A DNA stretch of 30,089 bases, taken from positions 1-30,089 of IMG/VR virus record IMGVR_UViG_3300033141_000928. One strand, written 5' to 3'. The translations under genes were made by a program, and so were the position numbers. Below are positions 18,773 through 27,859 of this stretch, one piece after another. The notes beneath the pieces are model-generated. The model saw nothing but the letters and a program-made list of their open reading frames with translations. It made no database searches and was not told where the DNA came from. Position 1 is the stretch's first letter; each line of letters opens with the position of its first letter. Source of the stretch: a virus.

Positions 18773-20835
18773 TATCTTTTCCTATTGGAGCGCCTACTGG
18801 TTTTACTTTCTGCTATAGCTTGGTTAGTAGAATCTAAGTCTAATGAATAAGTTAATATAAAAGGTTTCCCATCCTTTCCAAAAAGAGTAGTTACAGTATC
18901 GCCAGATAAAGGGATATTAAAACGACTTCCAGAAGCCAGAAATCCCAAACCCTGACCAACCTCTACAACATATTCCCCACCACCTATAGCGGTTATTTTG
19001 CCGTCTCGTATAGCCTCTGCCGCTTCTTCATCAGTGAAACCAGCAACCCCGCCCATTCGGGCTATAGTTTCCGGCTGAATATTACCCACATAATCCTGAA
19101 AGGTATCTTGAGGAACACCTCTAGGTAATTCTGTTTTAAATCCATTTACTTTAGATATACCACCACTTACAGATTGGATAGCGTTTCTAAAATCCTGTTC
19201 GTTAAACTCACCGCTAACAGCAGCAGTAGAGCTTCCGTAGTAATAATTTAAAGACGCATCTAAAATGGCTCGCTTATCATTTGTACCATAAACCCCTCCT
19301 ACCTCTTCATCGAAAACAGGAAGGTATAATGTAGGCTTTATATTCTTGACTAGCTTTGCTTTAACCAATTCCTGACCTTTAAAAACTGTATTCATTACAA
19401 GTTCGACACCTGTAGCGCCAGCCATTGCAAAGGCACCAGCATTCTTTTTGTCTAATTGCCCCCATACACCAAGATTATCACTAAACATCATGGCTAGATT
19501 AGTTTTCTCGTTAACGGTCATAGTCTCTAAATCTTCGACCAAAGATTTAGCCTCGGGATCAGTTAGAGGTGAAACAGGAACATTATAGTGCTCTGACAAA
19601 ACCTGTACTTGCTCAAGACGAACCGCTAACGATTCAGGGTTGCCAATTTCCAAAGGTGCGAAGTCTATAATTCCCTGACTAGCACCCAAAGAATACCCAT
19701 CCTTAAGTGCCATTTTGTTGATTTCTGCATCAGCTTTTACGATGGATGCAAACATATCAACATCCTTAAGCCTATCTGTTCTCGATTCGCCTATAATATC
19801 ATTGCGATCAGCTTCGGATAAAACCGAAAACTTAGCCGTCTCGTCTATTATCTTTTTCTTCTGTACCAATTCAGTACCAGCAATACGCCTATTAAGCTCA
19901 ACCTCATCTTGTAAGGACACTTCAAACCCTAGAGATTTTGCTAGCTCATACTGTCTCAGACTGTTTCTAGCATCCTTTAAAGAGCCTGAGCGCCTAGCGT
20001 TCTTTCTGGATTCTTTCCGGTTAGCATCGGTTTGGATGGCATCGGTTATAGCGTCCCACTCATCAGAACTGACCCCGTCTTGCGGTTTGCCTTCATTCTT
20101 AGTTAACCAATCATTAACAGCCCTTATGCCGCCTTCCTCGTAAAGTCGATCAGCATTACCTTTAAAGGTTTGCTCTGTAAGTTCTAAACCATAAGCTTCT
20201 ATCATTTCTTCCTTTTTGCTTTCGGGAATATCCATTGCATCAACATCGGCAACGATTTTTATAAATTCCTCAGCAGCGCCAATCGTATCGCCACCACGAG
20301 CAAGGTCTGAAACCTCAGTCATTGTGTCATTAGCGTTATTTTGTAGCTCGTTTAATATCTCATTCCTTTGGGCTTGTATTGCATTACCCTGAATCTGAAC
20401 AAAAGAACGGTTTATTTGAGCATCAATATTCTGAGTTGCTTTAGTTCTAATCTCATCAGGCACACCCGATAAAAGCGCATCTCGATAGCTATTAACTTGT
20501 TTTGAAAAGCTATTTGGATCTGCTGGATTTTCACTAGCAATACGTGCTATTTCTGTCCTATTTTCATTATCAATAGAAGAGATATAGGATTGTGTTAACC
20601 CCTGATTAAAGGATTGAGCAGCCAAACTAAAGTCATCTTTAAGTGGCGCTTTTTTCTCCAAACCAGCCTTAGCGCCTTCTTTTAAGCTTTCCCTGACAAC
20701 TTGGTCCCGTCTTTCCGAGCCTATTCTCGCTGAAAACTCAGACAGTATAGAAGATAATTGTCTAGTTGCATCCGCACCGCCAGTATCTAAAGATGATGTT
20801 AGTTGTTGTGGGCCTTCTCTGAATCTCTCAACCAT
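18772..20835 (-). CDS. Internal virion protein, gp15-like
   Basis: This encodes 687 residues (T7 gp15: 747). Almost entirely helical, rich in Asp/Glu/Asn/Gln/Ala, no membrane span, with long repeats of charged helices, as expected for the tubular ejection protein gp15. Its place between gp14- and gp16-like genes supports the call; sequence motifs alone would not. Start is coupled to the previous stop by TAATG. The C-terminus is very basic (SKTSRRSNRKR). Confidence 0.7.
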   Translation of the reverse strand: MVERFREGPQQLTSSLDTGGADATRQLSSILSEFSARIGSERRDQVVRESLKEGAKAGLEKKAPLKDDFSLAAQSFNQGLTQSYISSIDNENRTEIARIASENPADPNSFSKQVNSYRDALLSGVPDEIRTKATQNIDAQINRSFVQIQGNAIQAQRNEILNELQNNANDTMTEVSDLARGGDTIGAAEEFIKIVADVDAMDIPESKKEEMIEAYGLELTEQTFKGNADRLYEEGGIRAVNDWLTKNEGKPQDGVSSDEWDAITDAIQTDANRKESRKNARRSGSLKDARNSLRQYELAKSLGFEVSLQDEVELNRRIAGTELVQKKKIIDETAKFSVLSEADRNDIIGESRTDRLKDVDMFASIVKADAEINKMALKDGYSLGASQGIIDFAPLEIGNPESLAVRLEQVQVLSEHYNVPVSPLTDPEAKSLVEDLETMTVNEKTNLAMMFSDNLGVWGQLDKKNAGAFAMAGATGVELVMNTVFKGQELVKAKLVKNIKPTLYLPVFDEEVGGVYGTNDKRAILDASLNYYYGSSTAAVSGEFNEQDFRNAIQSVSGGISKVNGFKTELPRGVPQDTFQDYVGNIQPETIARMGGVAGFTDEEAAEAIRDGKITAIGGGEYVVEVGQGLGFLASGSRFNIPLSGDTVTTLFGKDGKPFILTYSLDLDSTNQAIAESKTSRRSNRKR

Positions 20836-21263
20836 TACTTAGCCTTTGGCTTAAAGCCAGTTTTAGCAATATCTGCGCCTGTCCCTAATAGAGAGCCAAT
20901 AGCTTTAATTTGAGAATTCCTTCTAGTAGCAGTCGCTCTAGCCCTTAAAGACAATTGAATACCTCGGGAATTAAGCAAGTCAGCCTGAGAGGCTCGCGAT
21001 TCCATTCTGAAATTATCCTCCATTATTCTTTGCGGAGAACCAGAAGGAGCAATTCCCCTAGCGCCTGTTGCTGCATTATTAGTAGAGACAATATCTAGAA
21101 GTTTTTCTAATCGGGCATTATTTCTAAGACGAACATTAACCGCTTCTTGCTCAGATTTAAACTCTAAAGCCCGAGCCTCTTGTTTAGCTGCATCACTAGC
21201 CAGCTTTGCCGAAAACAAAGAAGTACCTACTTGGGCAAATAGTAATGCTGCTGGAATGGCCAT
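20835..21263 (-). CDS. Internal virion protein, gp14-like
   Basis: This encodes 142 residues (T7 gp14: 196). A hydrophobic N-terminus (AIPAALLFAQVGTSLFSAKLA) is followed by an Ala/Glu/Arg-rich helix and a motif ARGIAPSGSPQRIMEDN typical of podovirus internal core proteins. It would insert into the outer membrane during DNA ejection. Order gp12-gp14-gp15-gp16 is as in T7. Confidence 0.75.
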   Translation of the reverse strand: MAIPAALLFAQVGTSLFSAKLASDAAKQEARALEFKSEQEAVNVRLRNNARLEKLLDIVSTNNAATGARGIAPSGSPQRIMEDNFRMESRASQADLLNSRGIQLSLRARATATRRNSQIKAIGSLLGTGADIAKTGFKPKAK

Positions 21264-23296
21264 TATCCTAACTCCATTGCTAAGCTGGTGATTGTGAACG
21301 GTAAAGGGTCTTTTTGATATATGTCCAATTGTGCTTCATAGGTCCAACCCAAGAACTTAACGCCCTGACCTATACCGCTTCTTGGATCTAAAGAACTGTT
21401 TAGGGTGTCCACATTAAATAACCTGTCTGATAAAAATATCTCATCCGTACCATTAGAGATACAAACCCCTAAAGAATCTAAAAGTAATGGTCTTATTCTA
21501 ACGAATCGCTTGCGCAATGGGAAACTTGAACCCCTTTGAGTCTGTACCACAGCGGGCATTGTCTTGATATTAGGATTATAATTTAACCCAACCCATCCAA
21601 ATTCTGTATCACGGCCCAAAGTAACAGACCCGGCAACGGGCGCTTGGTCGGCTTGTACGTTGTTATCAGAAACTATTCGAATTTCTTCGCCGTCTAAATG
21701 ACCTAATCCGTTTATAGTAGGTGAGGCAGCTTGATCATAACGAACACCGGCATCACACCACATTTGATCATCTTGACTGTTATAAAGCCTTTCAAGGAAA
21801 TGAACCGTATTACCATCTATTGTCCTAGTAACTGAGAAAAACAATTCATCTTGAGCCGCTACCACTGAATTAATCGTGCCGTTAGTATCCCACTTAACCC
21901 AATTATTAATTTGTTCTTCTTTTTTAGAGGAATAAACCGATAAAGTACCATCGCCATTAAGCAAATAAAGGTATGAGGCGTCAATATTAAAAGCACCCCT
22001 CTGTACGGTCATCTCCGTGGGACCATTAACCAATTCAGGCGCTAGAAACGAAACACTGATAGATTCATAGCTTGATTCAAACTCAGTCAATATAAACCGT
22101 CTTAAAGCCCTACCTGTCCTTTGTACGTAACAGGTAAAGCCGTCAATTACTTGAGGCTTAATAGGCAAAGCGCCATATCTAGACTGAGGCTTAATAACAA
22201 TGTTACCCGGTGTAATGGGTGATACAGGCACAAAGAATTCCTGACCTGTAGTAAATATTTGTAAATTCCTATTTGTACTTAAGCCAACAATACCGTTTAG
22301 CTGGTCAGTATCTAAAGTCGCTACAATTGCCTCATCATCGCGCCCAGTACCTTCTTTAAAGTTAAAGAAATCATTAGCAAAGCTAAACCATATAGTCGCT
22401 GGTCGAGACTTTGAGCCGCCAAATACCAACCTTCCCTCATGGAATATCACTGATACAGGATAGCCACGACCAGCACTCCAAACAGGCTCTTTCTTAGTGG
22501 TACCAGGAGTTGCAACAACCGCTGTTGCTGCTGCACTTAAAGACTGTGATTCAACAATAACACCGTTTAATTCTTCGTAATCTGAGGCGCTATTACCTGA
22601 AAAAGTAATAGTATAAGTTGTAAGGCCGCCCGTTACCGTTACCGTAGAGGGATCACTGTCGATCAAAGGCATATCTAATAGAGCCTGTTTTATTCTGGTT
22701 ATATTATCGGCTGAAGTAGATGCAAATGATATCTCAGCACTCAAGAAATCATTTAATACCAATTTATAACGGTCTGAAACGGCAAAACTTGAAAATGTTA
22801 ATGTTTGAACACACGAAACAGGCACAGGACTGCTCGCATCGTCAAAATTAAAAGTAGGGATATTCAGTAAAGTAATATCGGAGAAATTAAAGTCTACTGC
22901 TGTATCTCTAACCAATTGCGCGGGTGCATGGTCAGGATGTACCAATATCAGGAAATCAGCACTTTGTACAAAATCAGCATCGAAGATATCAGCACCAAAA
23001 GTATGCGTATCCGTGTCGATTTGAACACCATCTAAATCCCATACAATCCAATCAGTATCATCAAAACCAACGACATAGCTTTGATCTACATTGAATTCAA
23101 AAGCAAAAAGCCTAACAGGATTAGTTGTGCTATTTAGATATTCAAAACCGGGTCGACGAGTGAAACCGCCTTGAGGTAGAGCGATAACATTTAAACCCTC
23201 CTCAACGCCATTATAATAAGTGCTTAAGTCAATACGACCTTTTAGCTTAGGATCTAATACACCGGCTGAAAAGTTAGATTGTATTTCCCATGTCAT
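21263..23296 (-). CDS. Tail tubular protein B (gp12-like nozzle)
   Basis: This encodes 677 residues (T7 gp12: 794). The opening NFSAGVLDPKLKGRIDLSTYYNGVEEGLNVIALPQGGFTRRPGFE is the recognisable start of the nozzle family; the body is beta-rich throughout, fitting a propeller. It forms the tail tip below the gp11-like adaptor. ATGA overlap with the gp11-like gene and TAATG with the gp14-like gene. Confidence 0.9.
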   Translation of the reverse strand: MTWEIQSNFSAGVLDPKLKGRIDLSTYYNGVEEGLNVIALPQGGFTRRPGFEYLNSTTNPVRLFAFEFNVDQSYVVGFDDTDWIVWDLDGVQIDTDTHTFGADIFDADFVQSADFLILVHPDHAPAQLVRDTAVDFNFSDITLLNIPTFNFDDASSPVPVSCVQTLTFSSFAVSDRYKLVLNDFLSAEISFASTSADNITRIKQALLDMPLIDSDPSTVTVTGGLTTYTITFSGNSASDYEELNGVIVESQSLSAAATAVVATPGTTKKEPVWSAGRGYPVSVIFHEGRLVFGGSKSRPATIWFSFANDFFNFKEGTGRDDEAIVATLDTDQLNGIVGLSTNRNLQIFTTGQEFFVPVSPITPGNIVIKPQSRYGALPIKPQVIDGFTCYVQRTGRALRRFILTEFESSYESISVSFLAPELVNGPTEMTVQRGAFNIDASYLYLLNGDGTLSVYSSKKEEQINNWVKWDTNGTINSVVAAQDELFFSVTRTIDGNTVHFLERLYNSQDDQMWCDAGVRYDQAASPTINGLGHLDGEEIRIVSDNNVQADQAPVAGSVTLGRDTEFGWVGLNYNPNIKTMPAVVQTQRGSSFPLRKRFVRIRPLLLDSLGVCISNGTDEIFLSDRLFNVDTLNSSLDPRSGIGQGVKFLGWTYEAQLDIYQKDPLPFTITSLAMELG

Positions 23297-23850
23297 CCGC
23301 GCACCTCTGTGAACGGACTTGACCTTATGGCCTCGTTAGTGTCGTTTTGAGCGTCGATACCAGCAGCCCTAACCCATTGAGCATCTGCTTGGTTACGCAT
23401 CTCGGCGGCTAATGTAGAACGATCTGTGACCGCCATAGCAGCCCTAGCGGCAAGCTCAGCTTCCATAAGTCTTACAAAATAAGGAGGTAAGTCACCCTCA
23501 TTAGGTTTTATAAAATATTCAAGTTGTGCCGAGGAATCATTTGTGTAGATTAATTTACCCTCATACGTGTAGTAATCCATATTAGAGCGCAGACCAAACA
23601 AAGTAAGCGCATCTGCTGGAATAGTATAACTGTATTGGTAGTTATCGAACGTAGGAGGTGTTGTATTCTGTGATAGGTTTTGTTGTTTCTTAGTAAAGCC
23701 CCAAGGTGTTGACGTGATCATGTCAAGATAGGTACTTTCGTACAAATTACTCATAACTTGAGCACCCGCCCCTGCACCCTCAAAAGAGGATATAGGAGCG
23801 TCACCCAATAACAATAAGGCGTTAGACGCCATATCTATTTGACTTGCCAT
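23293..23850 (-). CDS. Tail tubular protein A (gp11-like adaptor)
   Basis: This encodes 185 residues (T7 gp11: 196). The start IDMASNALLLLGDAPISSF and STYLDMITSTPWGFTKKQ is characteristic of the tail tube A family, which joins the portal to the nozzle. It directly precedes the gp12-like gene, as in T7-like phages. Confidence 0.9.
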   Translation of the reverse strand: MASQIDMASNALLLLGDAPISSFEGAGAGAQVMSNLYESTYLDMITSTPWGFTKKQQNLSQNTTPPTFDNYQYSYTIPADALTLFGLRSNMDYYTYEGKLIYTNDSSAQLEYFIKPNEGDLPPYFVRLMEAELAARAAMAVTDRSTLAAEMRNQADAQWVRAAGIDAQNDTNEAIRSSPFTEVRG

Positions 23851-24116
23851 TATGCAAAGTCGTTAGCGCTATTTACAGTCGAAACACCAGCAGCAACAGC
23901 CATATCTAAAAAGCTAGAAGCATCGGAAGCTTTAACATAAATAACATCACCATCTTTTAAACCTAAACCGCCAGTGGTTAGAGCTGCGTTATCAAAATAA
24001 TTAGCTCCTTTAACTGTGGCCAAGTTGTCAGAATCAGAACTATAGCTGAATTGACGTGGCGCGTTACTATTGGCAAGGCTTGAAAGTGGTAAAAAATTTT
24101 CTGATTCAAAAGCCAT
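23850..24116 (-). CDS. Short head-fibre/decoration-like paralogue (copy 4)
   Basis: This encodes 88 residues beginning MAFESENFLPLSSLANSNAP, then YSSDSDNLATVKGANYFDN, LKDGDVIYVKASD. This is the same domain plan as the N-termini encoded at 26543-27838, 27860-28699 and 28699-28932. Start 24116 has GGAG upstream. Its position just behind the capsid gene suggests a capsid decoration protein. Stop and start with the gp11-like gene overlap. Confidence 0.65.
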   Translation of the reverse strand: MAFESENFLPLSSLANSNAPRQFSYSSDSDNLATVKGANYFDNAALTTGGLGLKDGDVIYVKASDASSFLDMAVAAGVSTVNSANDFA

Positions 24117-24139
24117 TGTATTTCTCCAAATTAATTAAT

Positions 24140-24170
24140 AAAAAGGCAATAGGGGGCGAGCAACCCCCTA
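24140..24170 (-). terminator. Rho-independent terminator after the capsid gene
   Basis: On the minus strand AGGGGG, a 7-base loop and CCCCCT form a GC-rich stem followed within 6 bases by TTTTT. It lies 12 bases after the capsid stop. A leaky terminator at this place would keep capsid mRNA high and downstream genes lower, as T-phi does after T7 gene 10. Confidence 0.75.
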
Positions 24171-24181
24171 AAGCGTAAAGT

Positions 24182-25006
24182 TTATGATTCGTCAGTTTCT
24201 ATAGTAACGATGCCTTCAGGATCACGGGCAACCGCACCAGCTTTCAAGATTCCATTGGCAAGCCAAGAAGTCTTTTGGGCGATGTAGTTAACCTCAGTTT
24301 TAGGACCGATACCAACAGCGATACCTATACCTTTCATGTGATACCCCATTGTAGAACGGATATTAGCCGCAATAGGTAATCCGCCCTCATCTCGATCTTC
24401 TATAGTGTGAAACTTAAAACTAACAAAAGTATCAATCTCACCCTGAACCAAAGCCTTAACCACTGCGAAATCAGAACTAGTGGCCTCTGTTTCTCCAAGC
24501 ATAGAATCAAGGCCTTCAGCGCTAACCAAAATATGACGATCCTTACTAGGAACCCCAGCTTTATTAAGGTTTTTTGCTCCAGCTCGAAGTTTAGCGACTG
24601 TAAGATTAGTACCGCCAGCGGCAACAGTAGAGCCTGTACCGGCAACAGCAGCATCAATAATAAGCTGATCTTCACGACGACCGATAGCCATTGCGATGGC
24701 TTCAGCTAGCTCTGATTGCTCATCAAAGTTAACAGCAGCTTGATCAAAAATATCGGTATACTCTGCAGCATTCCAATTTTGTAGGGTCGCTGGAATTAAA
24801 CCGTTTGCAACATCCATAGGAGTTACATCGGCTTGAGAGGCTTTCTGATTAGCTAAGCCCTTACCCATTGAACGAAAATTATAAGTATCACCTACAACGC
24901 CTTGACGCTGTGTAACGGTACTACGTAGATTAGACATGCCTTGATAGGCTTGTTTTACTTCGCTGTCAAACTCAATGCTTGCAACGGATGATAATGTTTT
25001 AGACAT
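24182..25006 (-). CDS. Major capsid protein (HK97-fold type)
   Basis: This encodes 274 residues. The N-terminal arm (EFDSEVKQAYQGMSNLRSTV, then GDTYNFRSMGKG), a middle with DEQSELAEAIAMAIGRREDQLII and a beta-rich C-terminus (ANGILKAGAVARDPEGIVTIET) match podovirus capsid proteins. It lacks the hallmarks of a protease-cleaved delta domain; a separate scaffold gene is present. Start 25006 has GGAG upstream. It has its own promoter (25139-25166) and terminator, the signs of the most highly expressed gene. Confidence 0.85.
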   Translation of the reverse strand: MSKTLSSVASIEFDSEVKQAYQGMSNLRSTVTQRQGVVGDTYNFRSMGKGLANQKASQADVTPMDVANGLIPATLQNWNAAEYTDIFDQAAVNFDEQSELAEAIAMAIGRREDQLIIDAAVAGTGSTVAAGGTNLTVAKLRAGAKNLNKAGVPSKDRHILVSAEGLDSMLGETEATSSDFAVVKALVQGEIDTFVSFKFHTIEDRDEGGLPIAANIRSTMGYHMKGIGIAVGIGPKTEVNYIAQKTSWLANGILKAGAVARDPEGIVTIETDES

Positions 25007-25032
25007 TATGATTCTCCAAAAAAGATTAAAAT

Positions 25033-25050
25033 ACTTAGAATTAACTAAGT
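25033..25050 (-). other. Small hairpin in the capsid mRNA leader
   Basis: ACTTAG-AATTAA-CTAAGT is a perfect 6-base stem with a 6-base loop in the 5' leader of the capsid message. It may stabilise the message or shape ribosome access; it lacks the GC content of a terminator. Confidence 0.4.
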
Positions 25051-25138
25051 GTTACGTTTGACCATTATCCCCGAAGGTGATCTAAACTATCTCATTTGGG
25101 CCTCATAATAAGGTTATCCCTTGATAGTGAATACTTAC

Positions 25139-25166
25139 ATTATAATTACTTAAAGCTTTATAGCAA
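25139..25166 (-). promoter_or_regulatory. Promoter for the capsid gene
   Basis: On the minus strand TTGCTA (25166-25161), a 16-base spacer and a perfect TATAAT (25144-25139). It lies in the only sizeable gap (25007-25167) of the structural block, giving a leader of about 120 bases before the capsid ATG. The rest of the gap shows no ORF. Confidence 0.6.
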
Positions 25167-25167
25167 G

Positions 25168-25527
25168 TTAGTAATTATTCTTTAATTTCTTAAATTGTGA
25201 TTTTATAGGCTTTATCATTTTAAGAGCGCTTAAATGAGCCTTATAAACAAAAGCTGTAATCCTAACCATTACAAAACCTACTGAGGCATAAATCCATGAC
25301 CAGTTCGAGCCTTGCTCTTTAGCCTCATCATAAACATTAAGCATAAACTCTATATCATCACGAGTATTAGGACCTCCGTATTCAGGCCCCCACACATGAT
25401 CATGGCGTTTACATGATTTTTCAAAATTCATCTCACAAATATCAAGAAGCTTTCTAATGCACCACGATAATACTTTGGCAATAGAACCATCGCCATAAGG
25501 GCCGCATGAGTAGTTATTTTTAGTCAT
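25168..25527 (-). CDS. Phospholipase A2-like CxxHD protein with membrane segment
   Basis: This encodes 119 residues from ATG 25527 (an upstream TTG at 25554 has no ribosome site). SCKRHDHVWG has the Cys-x-x-His-Asp signature of phospholipase A2 active sites, and RDDIEFML downstream can supply the second Asp, as in small phage PLA2-like proteins. A hydrophobic helix follows (WSWIYASVGFVMVRITAFVY), then a basic tail. The calcium loop is not obvious (YGDGS near residue 13 is a possibility). It lies among structural genes, so a role in envelope entry or exit is possible. Catalysis is inferred. Confidence 0.55.
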   Translation of the reverse strand: MTKNNYSCGPYGDGSIAKVLSWCIRKLLDICEMNFEKSCKRHDHVWGPEYGGPNTRDDIEFMLNVYDEAKEQGSNWSWIYASVGFVMVRITAFVYKAHLSALKMIKPIKSQFKKLKNNY

Positions 25528-25559
25528 AATTTTATGTCTCGATACGTCAACCAAAGTAT

Positions 25560-25832
25560 TTATATATTATTATTAGATTGCGCTATCTGTCGCCTAGTGG
25601 CTTTTTTCCAATTTAATTTTGTATTAACTTCAAAGGTATAAGGCTTATGCTCGTTCATTTCCATTACCGTGTTGTCGGTGAAATGTACTAGAACTATAGG
25701 GGATTGAGGGACCACTTTTACATAATCCACTATTTTTTGATCCTCTCCCTCTTGATCGTCTTGAACCCACATTATCCGACCCTTCATAATCTCATTAAGA
25801 ACCATTTCTCTAAGAACAAAATCAGCTTTCAT
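25560..25832 (-). CDS. Small hypothetical protein, structural block
   Basis: This encodes 90 residues: a charged helical start, then beta strands (KIVDYVKVVPQSPIVLVHF, TVMEMNEHKPYTFEV) and a basic end. No family recognised. The start overlaps the end of the preceding gene (TAATG-type junction at 25832), so it is in the same transcript. Confidence 0.6.
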   Translation of the reverse strand: MKADFVLREMVLNEIMKGRIMWVQDDQEGEDQKIVDYVKVVPQSPIVLVHFTDNTVMEMNEHKPYTFEVNTKLNWKKATRRQIAQSNNNI

Positions 25833-26539
25833 TAATATTCACCTTTCCTGATTATGTTCATAATATCATTTATGAGGTTTGTTTCGTCTGGATCACCGTT
25901 TTGCATGGTGTATCCTTTTGACGCTAGGCCAGCGAATTCGTACACAGTGCCCGGAGTGCTTTCTACATAATCAAAAAGCCCTATCTCTGAGCCATCTTTA
26001 GAGCCTTTTATAGCTTGCCTTTCAAAAGCAAAATATAGATTTTCTACAGTCGTGAAAAAGTCGGTTGTATCTGCCAAGCTAAGATACACCCCAATATCAG
26101 AATATAGCCTAACTGCTGTGGCTCGTTGTCCACATGCAACCACATCCAAAACATGATGATCAGCCCAAGCATCCACAAGAAAAATGCGACCCTCTTCAGT
26201 TGTAGAGGCTTGCCCAGTTGTTATTAAGTAAGTTATTTTATTAGTGGCATCTGCTTCAGGAGTTATAGCCGTTTCTTTAGCATAAATTTCTATAACAAAA
26301 TCTTTTTCGGCATCACTCAAAGCGGCCCATGTTTTTATGTCGAGCTGTTCTATTACCCTAGTTCTAAATTGTGTATAGTCTCGACAACCTTGGAGGCCGT
26401 AAGCTTTCCATGCAAGTAAGTCTTGCGAAGAATCAATATAGGAGTCGCCCGTATCCCCTATCGGTATCGGGTCAGTGTCTAGCAATACCTTTACAACTGG
26501 ATTTATAGCAATGTCTTCTATGTATAGTTTGTATCCCAT
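25832..26539 (-). CDS. Hypothetical protein, probably virion-associated
   Basis: This encodes 235 residues, mixed helix/strand with no membrane segment. Segments WKAYGLQGCRDYTQFRTRVIEQLD and LSDAEKDFVIEIYAKET are distinctive, but I cannot name a family. It sits three bases after the fibre gene at 26543-27838; position suggests a fibre chaperone or capsid-linked protein (inference only). Confidence 0.65.
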   Translation of the reverse strand: MGYKLYIEDIAINPVVKVLLDTDPIPIGDTGDSYIDSSQDLLAWKAYGLQGCRDYTQFRTRVIEQLDIKTWAALSDAEKDFVIEIYAKETAITPEADATNKITYLITTGQASTTEEGRIFLVDAWADHHVLDVVACGQRATAVRLYSDIGVYLSLADTTDFFTTVENLYFAFERQAIKGSKDGSEIGLFDYVESTPGTVYEFAGLASKGYTMQNGDPDETNLINDIMNIIRKGEY

Positions 26540-26542
26540 AAT

Positions 26543-27838
26543 TTATCCTGTTCTATTATAAGGTCTCCAGCGCAATGAGGTATGATCATACCAAAAAGCC
26601 GCTGTCTCATTTGGTTTAATAGATTTATTTGCACTATCCCTAACAAGGATTCTGTTTGCAGCAACGCTGCCTGAATTATTATTTAAAAATCTAAGATCAA
26701 ACCCAGAAGTAGAGAGGTTATTTATTCTTATAATACGATTAACGCCAGCCGACGGGGCTAAAAATCCGCTAATTTCTCGATTGTTAGCGTTTATATCCTG
26801 TCGAATCATGTTGGCAGTGGAGAAGCCTGTAGGATTATAATTATCTGCAGTAGCTGTTAAGGTTGGCGGGGTGATTATTGGGCCTGTAATTTGCTCAATT
26901 CCAGTTTCATTAGCTTTATCATAAACATCCAACTTTATCTGTAATTCTTGACCAGATAAAGCAAGCGCGTCTTGTGTTTTGGTGTCAGCGTTAAGCGTAA
27001 GCGCATCATGCCTAGATGCTGTATTTGCAGATACATCAGAATTTGAACTAACGCGAACATCTGTATAATAAAGATTAGAAGCCTCTGTTACTTGGTCTGT
27101 GTCATAGTCACCATTAGAAGAAACTACAGCTCCAGTTCTGCCATGTACGCTTAATACATCGTCAGTATTATCTATTTTAAACCAATTACCCGCTAAACCA
27201 TCATCCCATACAGCTAAGTCTTTAACACGCCAATTAGTTTCTCCATTTAAATTGGTCGAACCGTTTGTATCTACTTGATATGCTTCACCTTGACCCAAGG
27301 TTAAAGCTGATAAGTCAGGAGTGTTTGTATTAGCATTCCAAAAGCCAACAACTTTAATACCCCCAATAACAGAGGTAGGAATAACAGAAATATCTAACTT
27401 TCCACTTGATAGCCCTGCATATCCATTTAATGCATTTTTATTAGCGGCTTGCTCGGCTCCTGAAACCAAAGCATTAGCATTAACTCTAGCCTCTGTGTAA
27501 TAGAGATTAGAAGCCTCTGTTACTTCGCCTGTGTCGTAGTCTCCACTCTGAGCAATCACAGCACCAGTACGACCAAAAACAGAATCGACAGTACCAGACC
27601 CCCCTGAGATATCAGGAATAGCCGTAGAGGTATCAACACCCATTCTAAAAAAAGCAGTGTCACTACTTTGAGCAACGACTAATATTATGTCATTTTGCTT
27701 AAGTTGTTGATCCTTTTGCGAAAAATATCCACTTACAGAAACGTCCAAAAGGCTATCTTCAGTTTCATATTTATATACAGAGATACCCTCACTAGAATTA
27801 GCACCTAATGGACTAAATGTTTCAGGAGTAAAAGCCAT
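26543..27838 (-). CDS. Head-fibre-like protein with two GRTGAV...LYYT repeats
   Basis: This encodes 431 residues. Residues 1-75 are the shared MAFT...YFxxKxQQL...D domain. Residues 85-119 and 229-263 are two copies of a fibre repeat (VFGRTGAV ... GDYDTxxVTEASNLYYT), well known from phage tail fibres and spikes. Between them lies a Trp/Gly-rich segment (WNANTNTPDLS, TNWRVKDLAVWDDG). The end is beta-rich (NNSGSVAANRILVRDSANKS). The shared first domain probably anchors it to the capsid, so I read it as a head fibre rather than the main tail fibre. Confidence 0.7.
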   Translation of the reverse strand: MAFTPETFSPLGANSSEGISVYKYETEDSLLDVSVSGYFSQKDQQLKQNDIILVVAQSSDTAFFRMGVDTSTAIPDISGGSGTVDSVFGRTGAVIAQSGDYDTGEVTEASNLYYTEARVNANALVSGAEQAANKNALNGYAGLSSGKLDISVIPTSVIGGIKVVGFWNANTNTPDLSALTLGQGEAYQVDTNGSTNLNGETNWRVKDLAVWDDGLAGNWFKIDNTDDVLSVHGRTGAVVSSNGDYDTDQVTEASNLYYTDVRVSSNSDVSANTASRHDALTLNADTKTQDALALSGQELQIKLDVYDKANETGIEQITGPIITPPTLTATADNYNPTGFSTANMIRQDINANNREISGFLAPSAGVNRIIRINNLSTSGFDLRFLNNNSGSVAANRILVRDSANKSIKPNETAAFWYDHTSLRWRPYNRTG

Positions 27839-27859
27839 TATATAACCTCGCTATATTTC

